Both the position numbers and the translations under genes were made by a program. From JAAURB01 sp049649525 (GTDB lineage Bacteria > Cyanobacteriota > Cyanobacteriia > Cyanobacteriales > Microcoleaceae): a DNA stretch of 64,000 nt. Every line of letters starts with the position of its first letter. The first letter of the stretch is position 1. The notes under the pieces were generated by a model. The model was not told the DNA's origin. It made no database searches and saw only the letters and a program-made list of their open reading frames with translations. The stretch is taken from NCBI GenBank assembly GCA_049649525.1, contig JBARZE010000002.1, positions 124,001 through 188,000 on the forward strand, read 5' to 3'. This document shows, piece after piece, positions 53,929 through 61,596 of this stretch.

Positions 53929-54465
53929 TTACCGCCATAGAATGGGTTTGCCCTGGCTGTTAGTTTCACTCGGGACAATGTCATCTCCGGCAAGAAGCTG
54001 AGTCATTGCCGTTTTAAGATAAGCTTGAGTCACGGCCTGGGGTGAGTCGGGGGCATCATCAATTTGGCCTCGATATCGTAAAATTCCCTTTCGATCTAGA
54101 AGAAATGCTTCTGGGGTATTAGTAGCACCAAAACTCTGGGCCACATCTTGCGTCATATCTCGAAGATAAGGAAAATTCAGTTGATGAGCTTGAGCAAAGG
54201 CTTTCATTTGTTCAAAATTGTCCTCTGGGGAACTCACCACATCATTAGGATTAATCCCCACTAAGGTAATACCTTGAGGCTGATAATCTTGTTGGAGTTG
54301 TTTCAATCGTTCCAGATATTGAATCACTTCTGGACATTGATTGGCTAGAAAAATAACTGCGACTGCTTTGTAGTTTTCTAGATAGCGAGCCAAGTGATGA
54401 ACTGCATCATCGACTCCAGGGAGTTCAAAATCCGGTGCATAATTGTTAATTGAAGTTCCGTTCAT
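53929..54465 (-). CDS. Thioredoxin-fold protein of the redoxin (AhpC/TSA-like) type
   Basis: A 178-residue protein: APDFELPGVDDAVHHLARY, VIFLANQCPEVIQYLERL, PYLRDMTQDVAQSFGATNTP and FLLDRKGILRYRGQIDDAP. These are the redoxin family's strands and cis-Pro loop (ATNTPEAFLL). At the expected CxxC only one Cys remains (ANQCPEV), so disulfide reduction by a CxxC mechanism is not possible; a peroxiredoxin-like or binding role remains open. It is alone between pyrH and speB. Confidence 0.82.
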   Translation of the reverse strand: MNGTSINNYAPDFELPGVDDAVHHLARYLENYKAVAVIFLANQCPEVIQYLERLKQLQQDYQPQGITLVGINPNDVVSSPEDNFEQMKAFAQAHQLNFPYLRDMTQDVAQSFGATNTPEAFLLDRKGILRYRGQIDDAPDSPQAVTQAYLKTAMTQLLAGDDIVPSETNSQGKPILWR

Positions 54466-54590
54466 ACCTTATGATAGGAGTTGCTACAGTTTAACTTCAA
54501 GTCACTCAATATTGAGTTTCTAAGTTAGTTAAAACAATAAACGGTGATTGTTGATTCAACCTCGGTTTATATCCTCTTGTTCTGCTTTGA

Positions 54591-54607
54591 CTGTCTAAGC
54601 TAGACAG
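54591..54607. repeat. Short hairpin downstream of speB
   Basis: CTGTCTA-agc-TAGACAG, a perfect 7-bp stem with a 3-nt loop, 12 bp after the speB stop. There is no T-run, so it is not a proven terminator. Confidence 0.5.
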
Positions 54608-54618
54608 ACAGTTCAGCA

Positions 54619-55530
54619 TTAATCCAAGCTTGAGAATAACGCTTGATATCCAATTAGCTTATAGGTTAACTTAGCAGCCGTGTATTCTGAAACAACAGAA
54701 TCTGTGACAGGTGCTAACTCCATTACATCACAGCCAATGACATCATGGGTGACAAACAAGCGTTTCAGCAAAGCTGTCAAGCTATACCAATTTAATCCAC
54801 CGGGTTCTGGGGTTCCCACTCCTGGCATGAGACTGGGATCTAATCCATCAAGATCAATCGTTAGAAAGACTTTCTCTGTTGAGATGGCGCTCATGACCGA
54901 TTCAATCCAGTTAGGATCTGTGGCAATATCCCGCGCCCATATCACCGGGAGTTGGTGCTGTTGAATCAGATCGGCTTCTTCTTGGCACAGGCTACGAATA
55001 CCAATATGAACAATAGGAATACCTTGATCGTGAATTCGCCGCATGGCACAAGCGTGATTATAAATAGACCCTTCAAATTCGTGGCGTAAATCAGTATGGG
55101 CATCAATTTGAACCACCGTAAAAGGTGACAATTGAGTTTGCGCGTAAGCCGCAACGACACCCGAGGTAATACTATGTTCTCCGCCGATAGCAATGACAAA
55201 TTTATGATCGCCAATTAAGGATGCTACAGTTTGCTGAGTTGTCTGCAGCATTTGCTCTGGGGTGATGGATGGATCTTGACGAGTATCAGCAATAACTCGA
55301 TGGGTGTAGATTCCGACTTGGGCGGTAATTTCTTGGCCGAGTTCATCATCATAACATTCTAGTTGATGAGAGGCTTCTAGTAGAGCTGTAGGGCCGTTTG
55401 AGCAGCCTTTGCGGTAGGTGGTTGTCTTTTCATAAGGAATCGGTAAAACAACAACCCTCGCGGTATTATAATCCGAAATAATTTCTGAGCCGAGAAAATC
55501 TAAAATTGAATGAGTCTGAATCAATGTCAT
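54619..55530 (-). CDS. speB: Agmatinase / ureohydrolase
   Basis: A 303-residue manganese enzyme of the arginase fold. The metal-binding motifs are intact: GGEHSIT, DAHTDLRHEF and LTIDLDGLDPSLMPGVGTPEPGG. Agmatinase turns agmatine into putrescine and urea; members of this family can also act on guanidinobutyrate or related compounds, so the exact substrate is inferred. Start at 55530 (MTLIQTHSIL). It is divergent from the SH3 protein with a 95-bp gap. Confidence 0.9.
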   Translation of the reverse strand: MTLIQTHSILDFLGSEIISDYNTARVVVLPIPYEKTTTYRKGCSNGPTALLEASHQLECYDDELGQEITAQVGIYTHRVIADTRQDPSITPEQMLQTTQQTVASLIGDHKFVIAIGGEHSITSGVVAAYAQTQLSPFTVVQIDAHTDLRHEFEGSIYNHACAMRRIHDQGIPIVHIGIRSLCQEEADLIQQHQLPVIWARDIATDPNWIESVMSAISTEKVFLTIDLDGLDPSLMPGVGTPEPGGLNWYSLTALLKRLFVTHDVIGCDVMELAPVTDSVVSEYTAAKLTYKLIGYQALFSSLD

Positions 55531-55625
55531 TGTGGAAAAGTGACCTAAAGAACTGAAAGCCCATGTCTATTTTGACGTAATCCTGACTCTGAGTTAGGCC
55601 CGAAAATTTCCCAATACTTATACCC

Positions 55626-56381
55626 ATGTTTTTTAAACCCCATCAGCTCATCATCGCTGCATCGGCTGGATTAATCACCGCAGGGGTTGTCGCATACCGA
55701 ACAATTCAGCCTCAAACTGATTCGATGCCATTACCCGATAATGAAACTCTGACCACTTCAGCTTTAGAACCTAAATCCACCACTGAGTTACCTCCTACAA
55801 CCCCTTCCCCATCTCCCTCTCGAGAGACTATCGCTGTTAATCCGATGAGCATCAACCCCCCTACTTCAGGATGCCCTATTCAGATGGCAGTCGTTGATGA
55901 TCCAGCGCCTCCATTAAATGTTCGTTCAACTCCCGAGGTGAGGCAGGGTAATATTGTTGGTCAATTAGAGAATAATACTTTTCTGTTGGTTTTGGAACAG
56001 CAAAACGGTTGGTTAAGAATTCGCGATCCAATTGCGGGTTGGGTTGCTCAAAATCTGACTCGCAGTAGTTGCGCCCAGGTTGTACAATCAATTGATTTTT
56101 TACCCAATCGTAATCAGGCTGTGATCCAAGGGGAAATTATCGGTAGTGGTAGTCATCGTTATACTTTTGAAGGGCAGGTGGGTCAAACTCTGAGGGTTGA
56201 AAGCCGCAATTCTATTTTTCCACAAATTATTACTCCCGATGCAGCACAAATTGCCCGTGATACTAATCAGCAGAATCGCGGAGTTTGGACTGGACAACTC
56301 CCAATAACGGGGCAGTATACCTTAGAACTCAATTCTAATTTTCGAGGATTTGAATATGACTTTTGGGTACAACTGGAATAA
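55626..56381 (+). CDS. Secreted SH3b/PPC-domain protein
   Basis: A 251-residue protein. The N-terminal LIIAASAGLITAGVVAYRT is a signal peptide or anchor, then a Pro/Thr-rich linker. Residues about 90-145 form a bacterial SH3 domain (PLNVRSTPEV, FLLVLEQQNGWLRIRDPI, GWVAQN); the C-terminal ~95 residues are a PPC-like domain (SGSHRYTFEGQVGQTLRVES, GQLPITGQYTLEL), similar to that in the kinase at 37988. Binding to cell-wall polymers is inferred; the pair of PPC modules suggests a common extracellular ligand. Confidence 0.83.
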   Translation: MFFKPHQLIIAASAGLITAGVVAYRTIQPQTDSMPLPDNETLTTSALEPKSTTELPPTTPSPSPSRETIAVNPMSINPPTSGCPIQMAVVDDPAPPLNVRSTPEVRQGNIVGQLENNTFLLVLEQQNGWLRIRDPIAGWVAQNLTRSSCAQVVQSIDFLPNRNQAVIQGEIIGSGSHRYTFEGQVGQTLRVESRNSIFPQIITPDAAQIARDTNQQNRGVWTGQLPITGQYTLELNSNFRGFEYDFWVQLE

Positions 56382-56616
56382 TCAGAGAAATACAACGCCA
56401 GAAAAACCAACAGTAATCTGGCAATTCAGTTAACATCTCATATTTGACACCATCTCAATCACAAAAAAATGTTACATATTATTGCATTTATTCACAAAAA
56501 TGAGATTTGGATCGCCAAAATCTCCTAACCTGATGATATTGTAATGCCGATATACTGCCGTCATAGCAGCGTGCTGGCATCTGAGCCACACCCATTAAGA
56601 TACATTGACGTTCAAC

Positions 56617-56622
56617 AAGGAG
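56617..56622 (+). promoter_or_regulatory. Ribosome binding site deciding the CpcG start
   Basis: AAGGAG lies 8 nt before a GTG at 56631. This selects a protein that begins VAIPLLNYKPSSQNVRV, matching CpcG proteins (MALPLLNY...), over the upstream ATG at 56544. Confidence 0.8.
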
Positions 56623-56630
56623 ATTATAAG

Positions 56631-57386
56631 GTGGCAATCCCTTTATTAAATTACAAACCCAGCAGCCAAAATGTGCGGGTACAAGGATATGAAATTTCGG
56701 GTGATGATCAACCGAGAATTTACTCGGCTGAAAACTTACCGTCCGGTTCAGAATGGGATGAGATTATCTGGGCGGCTTATCGTCAGATTTTTAGTGAACA
56801 TCAGATTCTGAGATACAACCGTCAAACTTATTTGGAATCTCAATTGAAGTTTGGCCAAATTACAGTACGGGATTTTATTCGAGGTTTAGCAACTTCTGAA
56901 CCCTTCCTCAATCGCAATTTCCAAACTAACAGTAACTATCGTTTTGTTGAGATGTGTGTACAGCGCATTCTCGGACGAGATGTATACAGTGAGCGAGAAA
57001 AAATTGCTTGGTCCATTGTGATTGCAACGAAAGGAGTCCAAGGGTTTATTGATCAGTTGGTCAATAGCGATGAATACCTGGAAAATTATGGTTTTGATAC
57101 CGTTCCTTTCCAACGCCGTCGGGTTTTACCCCAACGTAACGAAGGAGACGCTCCTTTCAACCTAAAAACCCCTCGTTATGAGGCGTATCATCGCAGTCAA
57201 TTAGGTTTCCCTCAAGTCATTTGGCAAACTTCTGTTCGTCGTTTTACTCCTCAAGAGCAAAAAGCCACAGAAGGCAATCCCGTCAATTTCTTGGATATGG
57301 CCCGTGCCGTGGCTCCTGCTGTTAATACTGTGACTCGGGTGAATGTAAGCAACATTAATATTGATACACAGGTTCCCCGTCGCTAA
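56631..57386 (+). CDS. cpcG: Phycobilisome rod-core linker polypeptide CpcG
   Basis: A 251-residue linker (GTG start) that attaches phycocyanin rods to the allophycocyanin core. Its N-terminus (AIPLLNYKPSSQNVRVQGYE) and the pfam00427 rod-linker domain (about 25-180: DEIIWAAYRQIFSEHQILRY, then RFVEMCVQRILGRDVYSERE, then VNSDEYLENYGFD) are complete. The final ~70 residues, ending in VNVSNINIDTQVPRR, are the core-binding part. No membrane helix is present, so it is the CpcG1-type rather than the membrane-bound CpcG2/CpcL. It is transcribed toward psbA. Confidence 0.95.
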   Translation: MAIPLLNYKPSSQNVRVQGYEISGDDQPRIYSAENLPSGSEWDEIIWAAYRQIFSEHQILRYNRQTYLESQLKFGQITVRDFIRGLATSEPFLNRNFQTNSNYRFVEMCVQRILGRDVYSEREKIAWSIVIATKGVQGFIDQLVNSDEYLENYGFDTVPFQRRRVLPQRNEGDAPFNLKTPRYEAYHRSQLGFPQVIWQTSVRRFTPQEQKATEGNPVNFLDMARAVAPAVNTVTRVNVSNINIDTQVPRR

Positions 57387-57715
57387 GACTAGAGGTTCAG
57401 TCTCAGTATTTTATCTCATTTGAGTTTTAGGGGTTATCAGGTACTCTGGATGAAACGTTAGGGCGATTGCGTATTGCTCAACGCTCAATCTGTAGCACTC
57501 GATAGCCCCAAAATATTGCAAGAAATTTAAACAACTTAATATCTCTCCACTCTATTCCTCATATTAGTGTCGCTAATGTAAAGTATAACTAAATTATATT
57601 GAAATATGTTTGCAAAATTACACTAATTGTGGTAGTGTTGGTACACTTGGTTTCAAGGTAGCCATATCGCTACTGAATGTACCTTGAAAATTCAAGTCAG
57701 CAATACATACTTATT
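57387..57715. other. psbA upstream region, 329 bp
   Basis: AT-rich DNA between cpcG and psbA. No cpcG terminator with a T-run was seen. It should hold the light-responsive psbA promoter; one candidate is listed separately. Confidence 0.5.
57618..57647 (+). promoter_or_regulatory. Candidate psbA promoter
   Basis: TTACAC (57618-57623), 18 bp, TACACT (57642-57647). The boxes are imperfect, and the spacing fits a SigA-type promoter about 70 bp before the start codon. Confidence 0.3.
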
Positions 57716-58798
57716 ATGACCACAACTTTACAGAAGCGTGAAAACCCTAACGTTTGGGAGCGGTTTTGCAACTGGGTCACTTCCACCGATAACCGCATTT
57801 ATGTGGGTTGGTTTGGTGTATTAATGATCCCCACCTTGCTAACTGCCACAGTCTGTTTCATCATCGCGTTTGTTGCAGCGCCTCCCGTTGACATTGACGG
57901 AATTCGTGAACCTGTCGCGGGTTCATTGCTGTATGGTAACAACATCATCTCTGGTGCGGTTGTTCCTTCTTCCAACGCCATTGGTTTACACTTTTATCCG
58001 ATTTGGGAAGCAGCTTCCTTAGATGAATGGCTGTACAACGGTGGTCCCTACCAGCTAATTATTTTCCACTTCTTCATTGGCATTTGTTGCTATATGGGTC
58101 GTCAGTGGGAACTGAGCTATCGTTTAGGGATGCGTCCCTGGATTTGTGTTGCTTATTCAGCGCCTCTATCGGCTGCGACCGCTGTATTCTTGATCTATCC
58201 CATTGGTCAAGGATCGTTCTCCGATGGTATGCCTCTGGGCATTTCTGGAACGTTCAACTTTATGATTGTGTTCCAGGCTGAGCATAACATCCTAATGCAC
58301 CCATTCCACATGTTAGGTGTGGCGGGTGTATTTGGTGGCGCATTATTCAGTGCAATGCATGGTTCACTGGTAACTTCTTCCTTGGTTCGTGAAACCACTG
58401 AAAGTGAATCTTTGAACTACGGTTATAAATTCGGTCAAGAAGAAGAAACTTACAATATTATTGCAGCTCACGGCTATTTTGGTCGTTTAATCTTCCAATA
58501 TGCTAGCTTCAATAATTCTCGCTCTTTGCACTTCTTATTGGGTGCATGGCCAGTTGTCGGAATCTGGTTTACAGCCCTTGGTGTTTCCACTATGGCATTT
58601 AACCTGAATGGATTTAACTTTAATCAATCTGTTCTAGATTCTAGCGGTCGAGTGATTAATACCTGGGCGGATGTGATTAACCGCGCTAACTTAGGAATGG
58701 AAGTGATGCACGAGCGTAATGCTCACAACTTCCCCTTAGATTTAGCTTCCGGTGAATCTACTCCTGTTGCCTTTGCTGCTCCGACAATTAACAGCTAG
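57716..58798 (+). CDS. psbA: Photosystem II protein D1
   Basis: The 360-residue D1 from the ATG at 57716 (MTTTLQKRENPNVWERFC); an upstream ATG at 57677 only extends the frame. It forms, with D2, the photosystem II reaction centre in the thylakoid. Key residues are at their standard places: Tyr161 (YZ), His190, His198 (P680), His215/His272 (iron), Ser264 (QB), Asp170, Glu189, His332, Glu333, His337, Asp342 and Ala344 (manganese cluster and processing site). Residue 130 is Gln, as in the standard, low-light form. The C-terminal extension of 16 residues (ASGESTPVAF... after Ala344) is removed by CtpA. It is followed by a strong terminator. Confidence 0.99.
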   Translation: MTTTLQKRENPNVWERFCNWVTSTDNRIYVGWFGVLMIPTLLTATVCFIIAFVAAPPVDIDGIREPVAGSLLYGNNIISGAVVPSSNAIGLHFYPIWEAASLDEWLYNGGPYQLIIFHFFIGICCYMGRQWELSYRLGMRPWICVAYSAPLSAATAVFLIYPIGQGSFSDGMPLGISGTFNFMIVFQAEHNILMHPFHMLGVAGVFGGALFSAMHGSLVTSSLVRETTESESLNYGYKFGQEEETYNIIAAHGYFGRLIFQYASFNNSRSLHFLLGAWPVVGIWFTALGVSTMAFNLNGFNFNQSVLDSSGRVINTWADVINRANLGMEVMHERNAHNFPLDLASGESTPVAFAAPTINS

Positions 58799-58833
58799 GT
58801 TGAAATCAGGTTTTCATACATTTTAGTTAAATT

Positions 58834-58857
58834 GCCTCCCTTTTGGGGGGCTTTTTT
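58834..58857 (+). terminator. Rho-independent terminator of psbA
   Basis: GCCTCCC-TTTT-GGGGGGC followed by six T's: a strong 7-bp stem (one G-U), 4-nt loop. Confidence 0.9.
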
Positions 58858-58904
58858 ATTGCAGAGAATAAAGATGGTTTTTAATCAGAAAGAAGGAAGT
58901 TTTT

Positions 58905-59237
58905 ATGAGTTGGGTCACTGATATTATTCTCATATTTAGCATAGCTGAAATGATTGACGAAGAAGATGAAGAGCTTGATATTGAGATTCCGGTACCGCTA
59001 ATTAATATTAATTCTTGGCTGCATCAGAATGGAAAAAGAACACTAGACAATTTATCAGAGCATATTTCTGGGAAAGGGATGCAGGCTTGTGTTTATGGTG
59101 GAGCATTCAATTTTCTAGATATAGATGGATTTAAGGAAACTGTCAAAGCACAGAATTGGAAAGCGAGAGAAAATGTTCAACTATTGATTCAAGAGGAACA
59201 AGATGAGCGATTTTCTCTGTACACGTTAGATAATTGA
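58905..59237 (+). CDS. Hypothetical acidic protein (unknown group, gene 1)
   Basis: A 110-residue acidic protein: MSWVTDIILIFSIAEMIDEE, then INSWLHQNGKRTLDNLSEH, then MQACVYGGAFNFLDIDGFKE and EEQDERFSLYTL. AAGGAAG precedes the ATG at 58905. It resembles small conserved proteins scattered in cyanobacteria and other bacteria without an assigned function. It is co-directional with the next gene, 12 bp away. Confidence 0.7.
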   Translation: MSWVTDIILIFSIAEMIDEEDEELDIEIPVPLININSWLHQNGKRTLDNLSEHISGKGMQACVYGGAFNFLDIDGFKETVKAQNWKARENVQLLIQEEQDERFSLYTLDN

Positions 59238-59249
59238 TCAATTCTGTTT

Positions 59250-59669
59250 ATGAAAACTGTAATTCTGCAAATTATAAATTATTCAAAAGATAATAAACGC
59301 TTGAGTGAGTGTACAATCTCTTATGAAACTGTGCAGCGACCTTATAAAATTTATTTTGAAAATTATGAATTAGGAATTCACCAATTTGAAGCGAGAGATA
59401 TTTTTGATTGTCTTTGCCAACTCAGAGTTTTTCTTGAATCAAAAGGTTGGAATATTCTGTGTAACGGGGCGCGTATTAATGCTTATCCATCCAATATGTC
59501 GCGGGATATGGGAGGCGGAATGAAGCTTTATCAATTAAAATTAGGTAAGCCTCCTGAACGAAGTGACCTCATTAGAATATTTGATAGAGCAGAGCCGGAA
59601 CAAATTGGTACAGTTAAAGAGCAACGTGCTTATTATGAAAAGTGGCGTATTAGTAATAAAATGAATTAA
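59250..59669 (+). CDS. Hypothetical protein (unknown group, gene 2)
   Basis: A 139-residue protein starting 12 bp after gene 1, so they are probably co-transcribed. A beta-rich start (MKTVILQIINYSKDNKR) leads to a helical middle (FDCLCQLRVFLESKGWNILC) and an end with GGGMKLYQLKLGKPPERSDL. I do not recognise the family; its compact size and pairing recall immunity-protein groups, which is a guess. No signal peptide. Confidence 0.65.
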   Translation: MKTVILQIINYSKDNKRLSECTISYETVQRPYKIYFENYELGIHQFEARDIFDCLCQLRVFLESKGWNILCNGARINAYPSNMSRDMGGGMKLYQLKLGKPPERSDLIRIFDRAEPEQIGTVKEQRAYYEKWRISNKMN

Positions 59670-59809
59670 AATTTTTGATTAAAAGTACTTGTAGTTGTAG
59701 CCTCTCAGGTATTGCTTTAGAATATAGTGATGGCAATATATAACGTTAATAATTTGAGTGATTCTGGATGTTTATCAGCTATTGTTGTTAAGTATTAATT
59801 GAATAAAAA

Positions 59810-60337
59810 ATGACACCTGAAGAGGAGCTGAGACACTTGTGGTATGGTTCCAGTCAAGAGGATGTAGTTCAATCTTTTGGATTATTATTATCGCTTCAAG
59901 CTAATTGTCAAGGTAATGCAGATGTAGTTTTAAGTAATTGTCGAGAAGTTCTTGAAATCGTGATAAAGCAATATAAAATGGATTGGCTATCGGAAGAAGA
60001 ATGGAGACGGAAATTACCAGATTGGTTTGTTGCAAATTGCGCGCCCGAACGGACTTTAGCAGAGGAAGAAGAATATTTAATTAAATGGCGTAAACTCTCG
60101 AGTGAACAACAGCAACGTCAGGCGCAAGAAGAAAAGTGGTCTATGATGGATTGGGTTAGCTGGTTTGAACCGAGTGATGATGTTTTTAATCAGCGTACCT
60201 GGTTTTGGTGGGATGCATTTATCAAGGAACCTAATATTCTCACAGTTATTGTTGAAGTGGTAGATTTACCAGTGCCGTTGGGGTCGTTAATATGGTTACT
60301 GCGGGCATCCGGAGCAACTACAGTCTCATCTTGCTAG
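59810..60337 (+). CDS. Hypothetical tryptophan-rich protein (unknown group, gene 3)
   Basis: A 175-residue protein with an unusual number of Trp (LRHLWYGSSQEDVVQSFG, WLSEEEWRRKLPDWF, WSMMDWVSWFEP, RTWFWWDAF). It ends with a hydrophobic stretch (VIVEVVDLPVPLGSLIWLL). The family is unknown. It shares its last 4 bp with the convergent gene 4. Confidence 0.6.
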   Translation: MTPEEELRHLWYGSSQEDVVQSFGLLLSLQANCQGNADVVLSNCREVLEIVIKQYKMDWLSEEEWRRKLPDWFVANCAPERTLAEEEEYLIKWRKLSSEQQQRQAQEEKWSMMDWVSWFEPSDDVFNQRTWFWWDAFIKEPNILTVIVEVVDLPVPLGSLIWLLRASGATTVSSC

Positions 60338-60741
60338 TTATAGTGCTGCATATTCCAGCCGAAAGACTGCAAATCAATTTCTTTTTGTTTTGCTAGTTCT
60401 GATTTAGAATAAGTTCCAGGTACAGTGAATTCCTCCCAGTCTGGTGTTATTGGGAATAGAGTGCCTTCTTCTTGGATCGCATCTATAACGCCGTCATCAT
60501 AAAAAAACTTTTGTACCAATTCAAACTGAGGCGCAATAGCAAACCTTCCAACAGTCTCCATGAAATCTTTTGCATCAATTTCAACTGTTGTCTTTTCAAC
60601 TGTTGCGTTATCAGGCTCTTCTGGGTCTGGTCGAATTAAGCTATCATCTACCAAATTCTCTGGAGTTTCTGTATCTTCGTACAAGTAGAAATTTGTTATT
60701 TCGTTTACTGCGAGTGGTTGTACTTTTGTTTTTAGATCCAT
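60334..60741 (-). CDS. Hypothetical acidic protein (unknown group, gene 4)
   Basis: A 135-residue acidic protein (MDLKTKVQPLAVNEITNFYL, later VEIDAKDFMETVGRFAIAPQ, ending LQSFGWNMQHYN). No membrane segment or known motif. Convergent with gene 3, 4 bp overlap. Downstream of gene 5 on the same strand, gap 67 bp, so probably one transcript with it. Confidence 0.6.
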   Translation of the reverse strand: MDLKTKVQPLAVNEITNFYLYEDTETPENLVDDSLIRPDPEEPDNATVEKTTVEIDAKDFMETVGRFAIAPQFELVQKFFYDDGVIDAIQEEGTLFPITPDWEEFTVPGTYSKSELAKQKEIDLQSFGWNMQHYN

Positions 60742-60808
60742 GATTTTATTGCACCTAATGTTGTATATTGACTAGAAATTGGCGCTTTGAACTGAGTTGA
60801 AATATTTG

Positions 60809-61318
60809 TTATTTCTCAGGTTCATCAGGTGAGATTACCCTCACATAAGATGGCTCTAGAATATAGTGGCGTTGTCCACAGTTTTGCAGAATAAATCCTC
60901 TTTTTACTTCTTGGGATCTCTGCTCACCATTTTCATCCAGATAATAAGTGGTATAATCCATAACTGTAATTTCTCCGTTATGAACACCTGTGATCCGTTC
61001 CCAATCCAAAGGATTACTGCGAAAAGGATGCATTGTGCAGCAGTCGGGGTTAATCTCCTTGAACTGTTCAAAGCTCTCGTATTTTATTGGTTCGTAAAAT
61101 TGCCCTCCATTATGATTATTTGACCCATCCTTGACGAAAACACTATCTTGCTGATTTCGTCTCTCAAATTCTTGTCTGAATTTATCCTCATCGCTTAAAT
61201 AGCGCATTTTCGCGAAGCAAAATCCTGAAGAATTTAAACCAGCATAGACAACAAACAGAGCGAATGATATTCCCAAAAATGTGCAACAGCCTGTAAAACA
61301 GCCTGAACGATTTTCCAT
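60809..61318 (-). CDS. Hypothetical membrane-anchored protein (unknown group, gene 5)
   Basis: A 169-residue protein with one N-terminal helix (FLGISFALFVVYAGLNSSG, about 14-32) preceded by cysteines (GCFTGCC). The remaining ~135 residues are probably outside the membrane: DEDKFRQEFERRNQQDSVFV, EINPDCCTMHPFRSNPLDWE, VHNGEITVMDYTTYYLDENG. It could be an anchored sensor or small enzyme; the family is unknown to me. It starts 278 bp before pyrG, divergently. Confidence 0.65.
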   Translation of the reverse strand: MENRSGCFTGCCTFLGISFALFVVYAGLNSSGFCFAKMRYLSDEDKFRQEFERRNQQDSVFVKDGSNNHNGGQFYEPIKYESFEQFKEINPDCCTMHPFRSNPLDWERITGVHNGEITVMDYTTYYLDENGEQRSQEVKRGFILQNCGQRHYILEPSYVRVISPDEPEK

Positions 61319-61596
61319 TTTTACTACTTTTAAGCGTCAGTATTTAGTATTAGAGAAAATAGACCCAGTTTTTCAGCCACAACGGCTATGGGAACTTAAG
61401 CCGAACTAACACCCAAAATCTTGACCATCACCCGATAATCATGCAAACAGATCTGTCGCCACCGCAAGAATACCTAACGGCCAAGCTTGACTACCACAGA
61501 GGAAGATTGATAAATAACAAATAATCATTGAGTCTCCATCATGGTATGGCACAATGAATCCAGATTGAGCGCATCAGTATTGGATCAGTAATTTTT

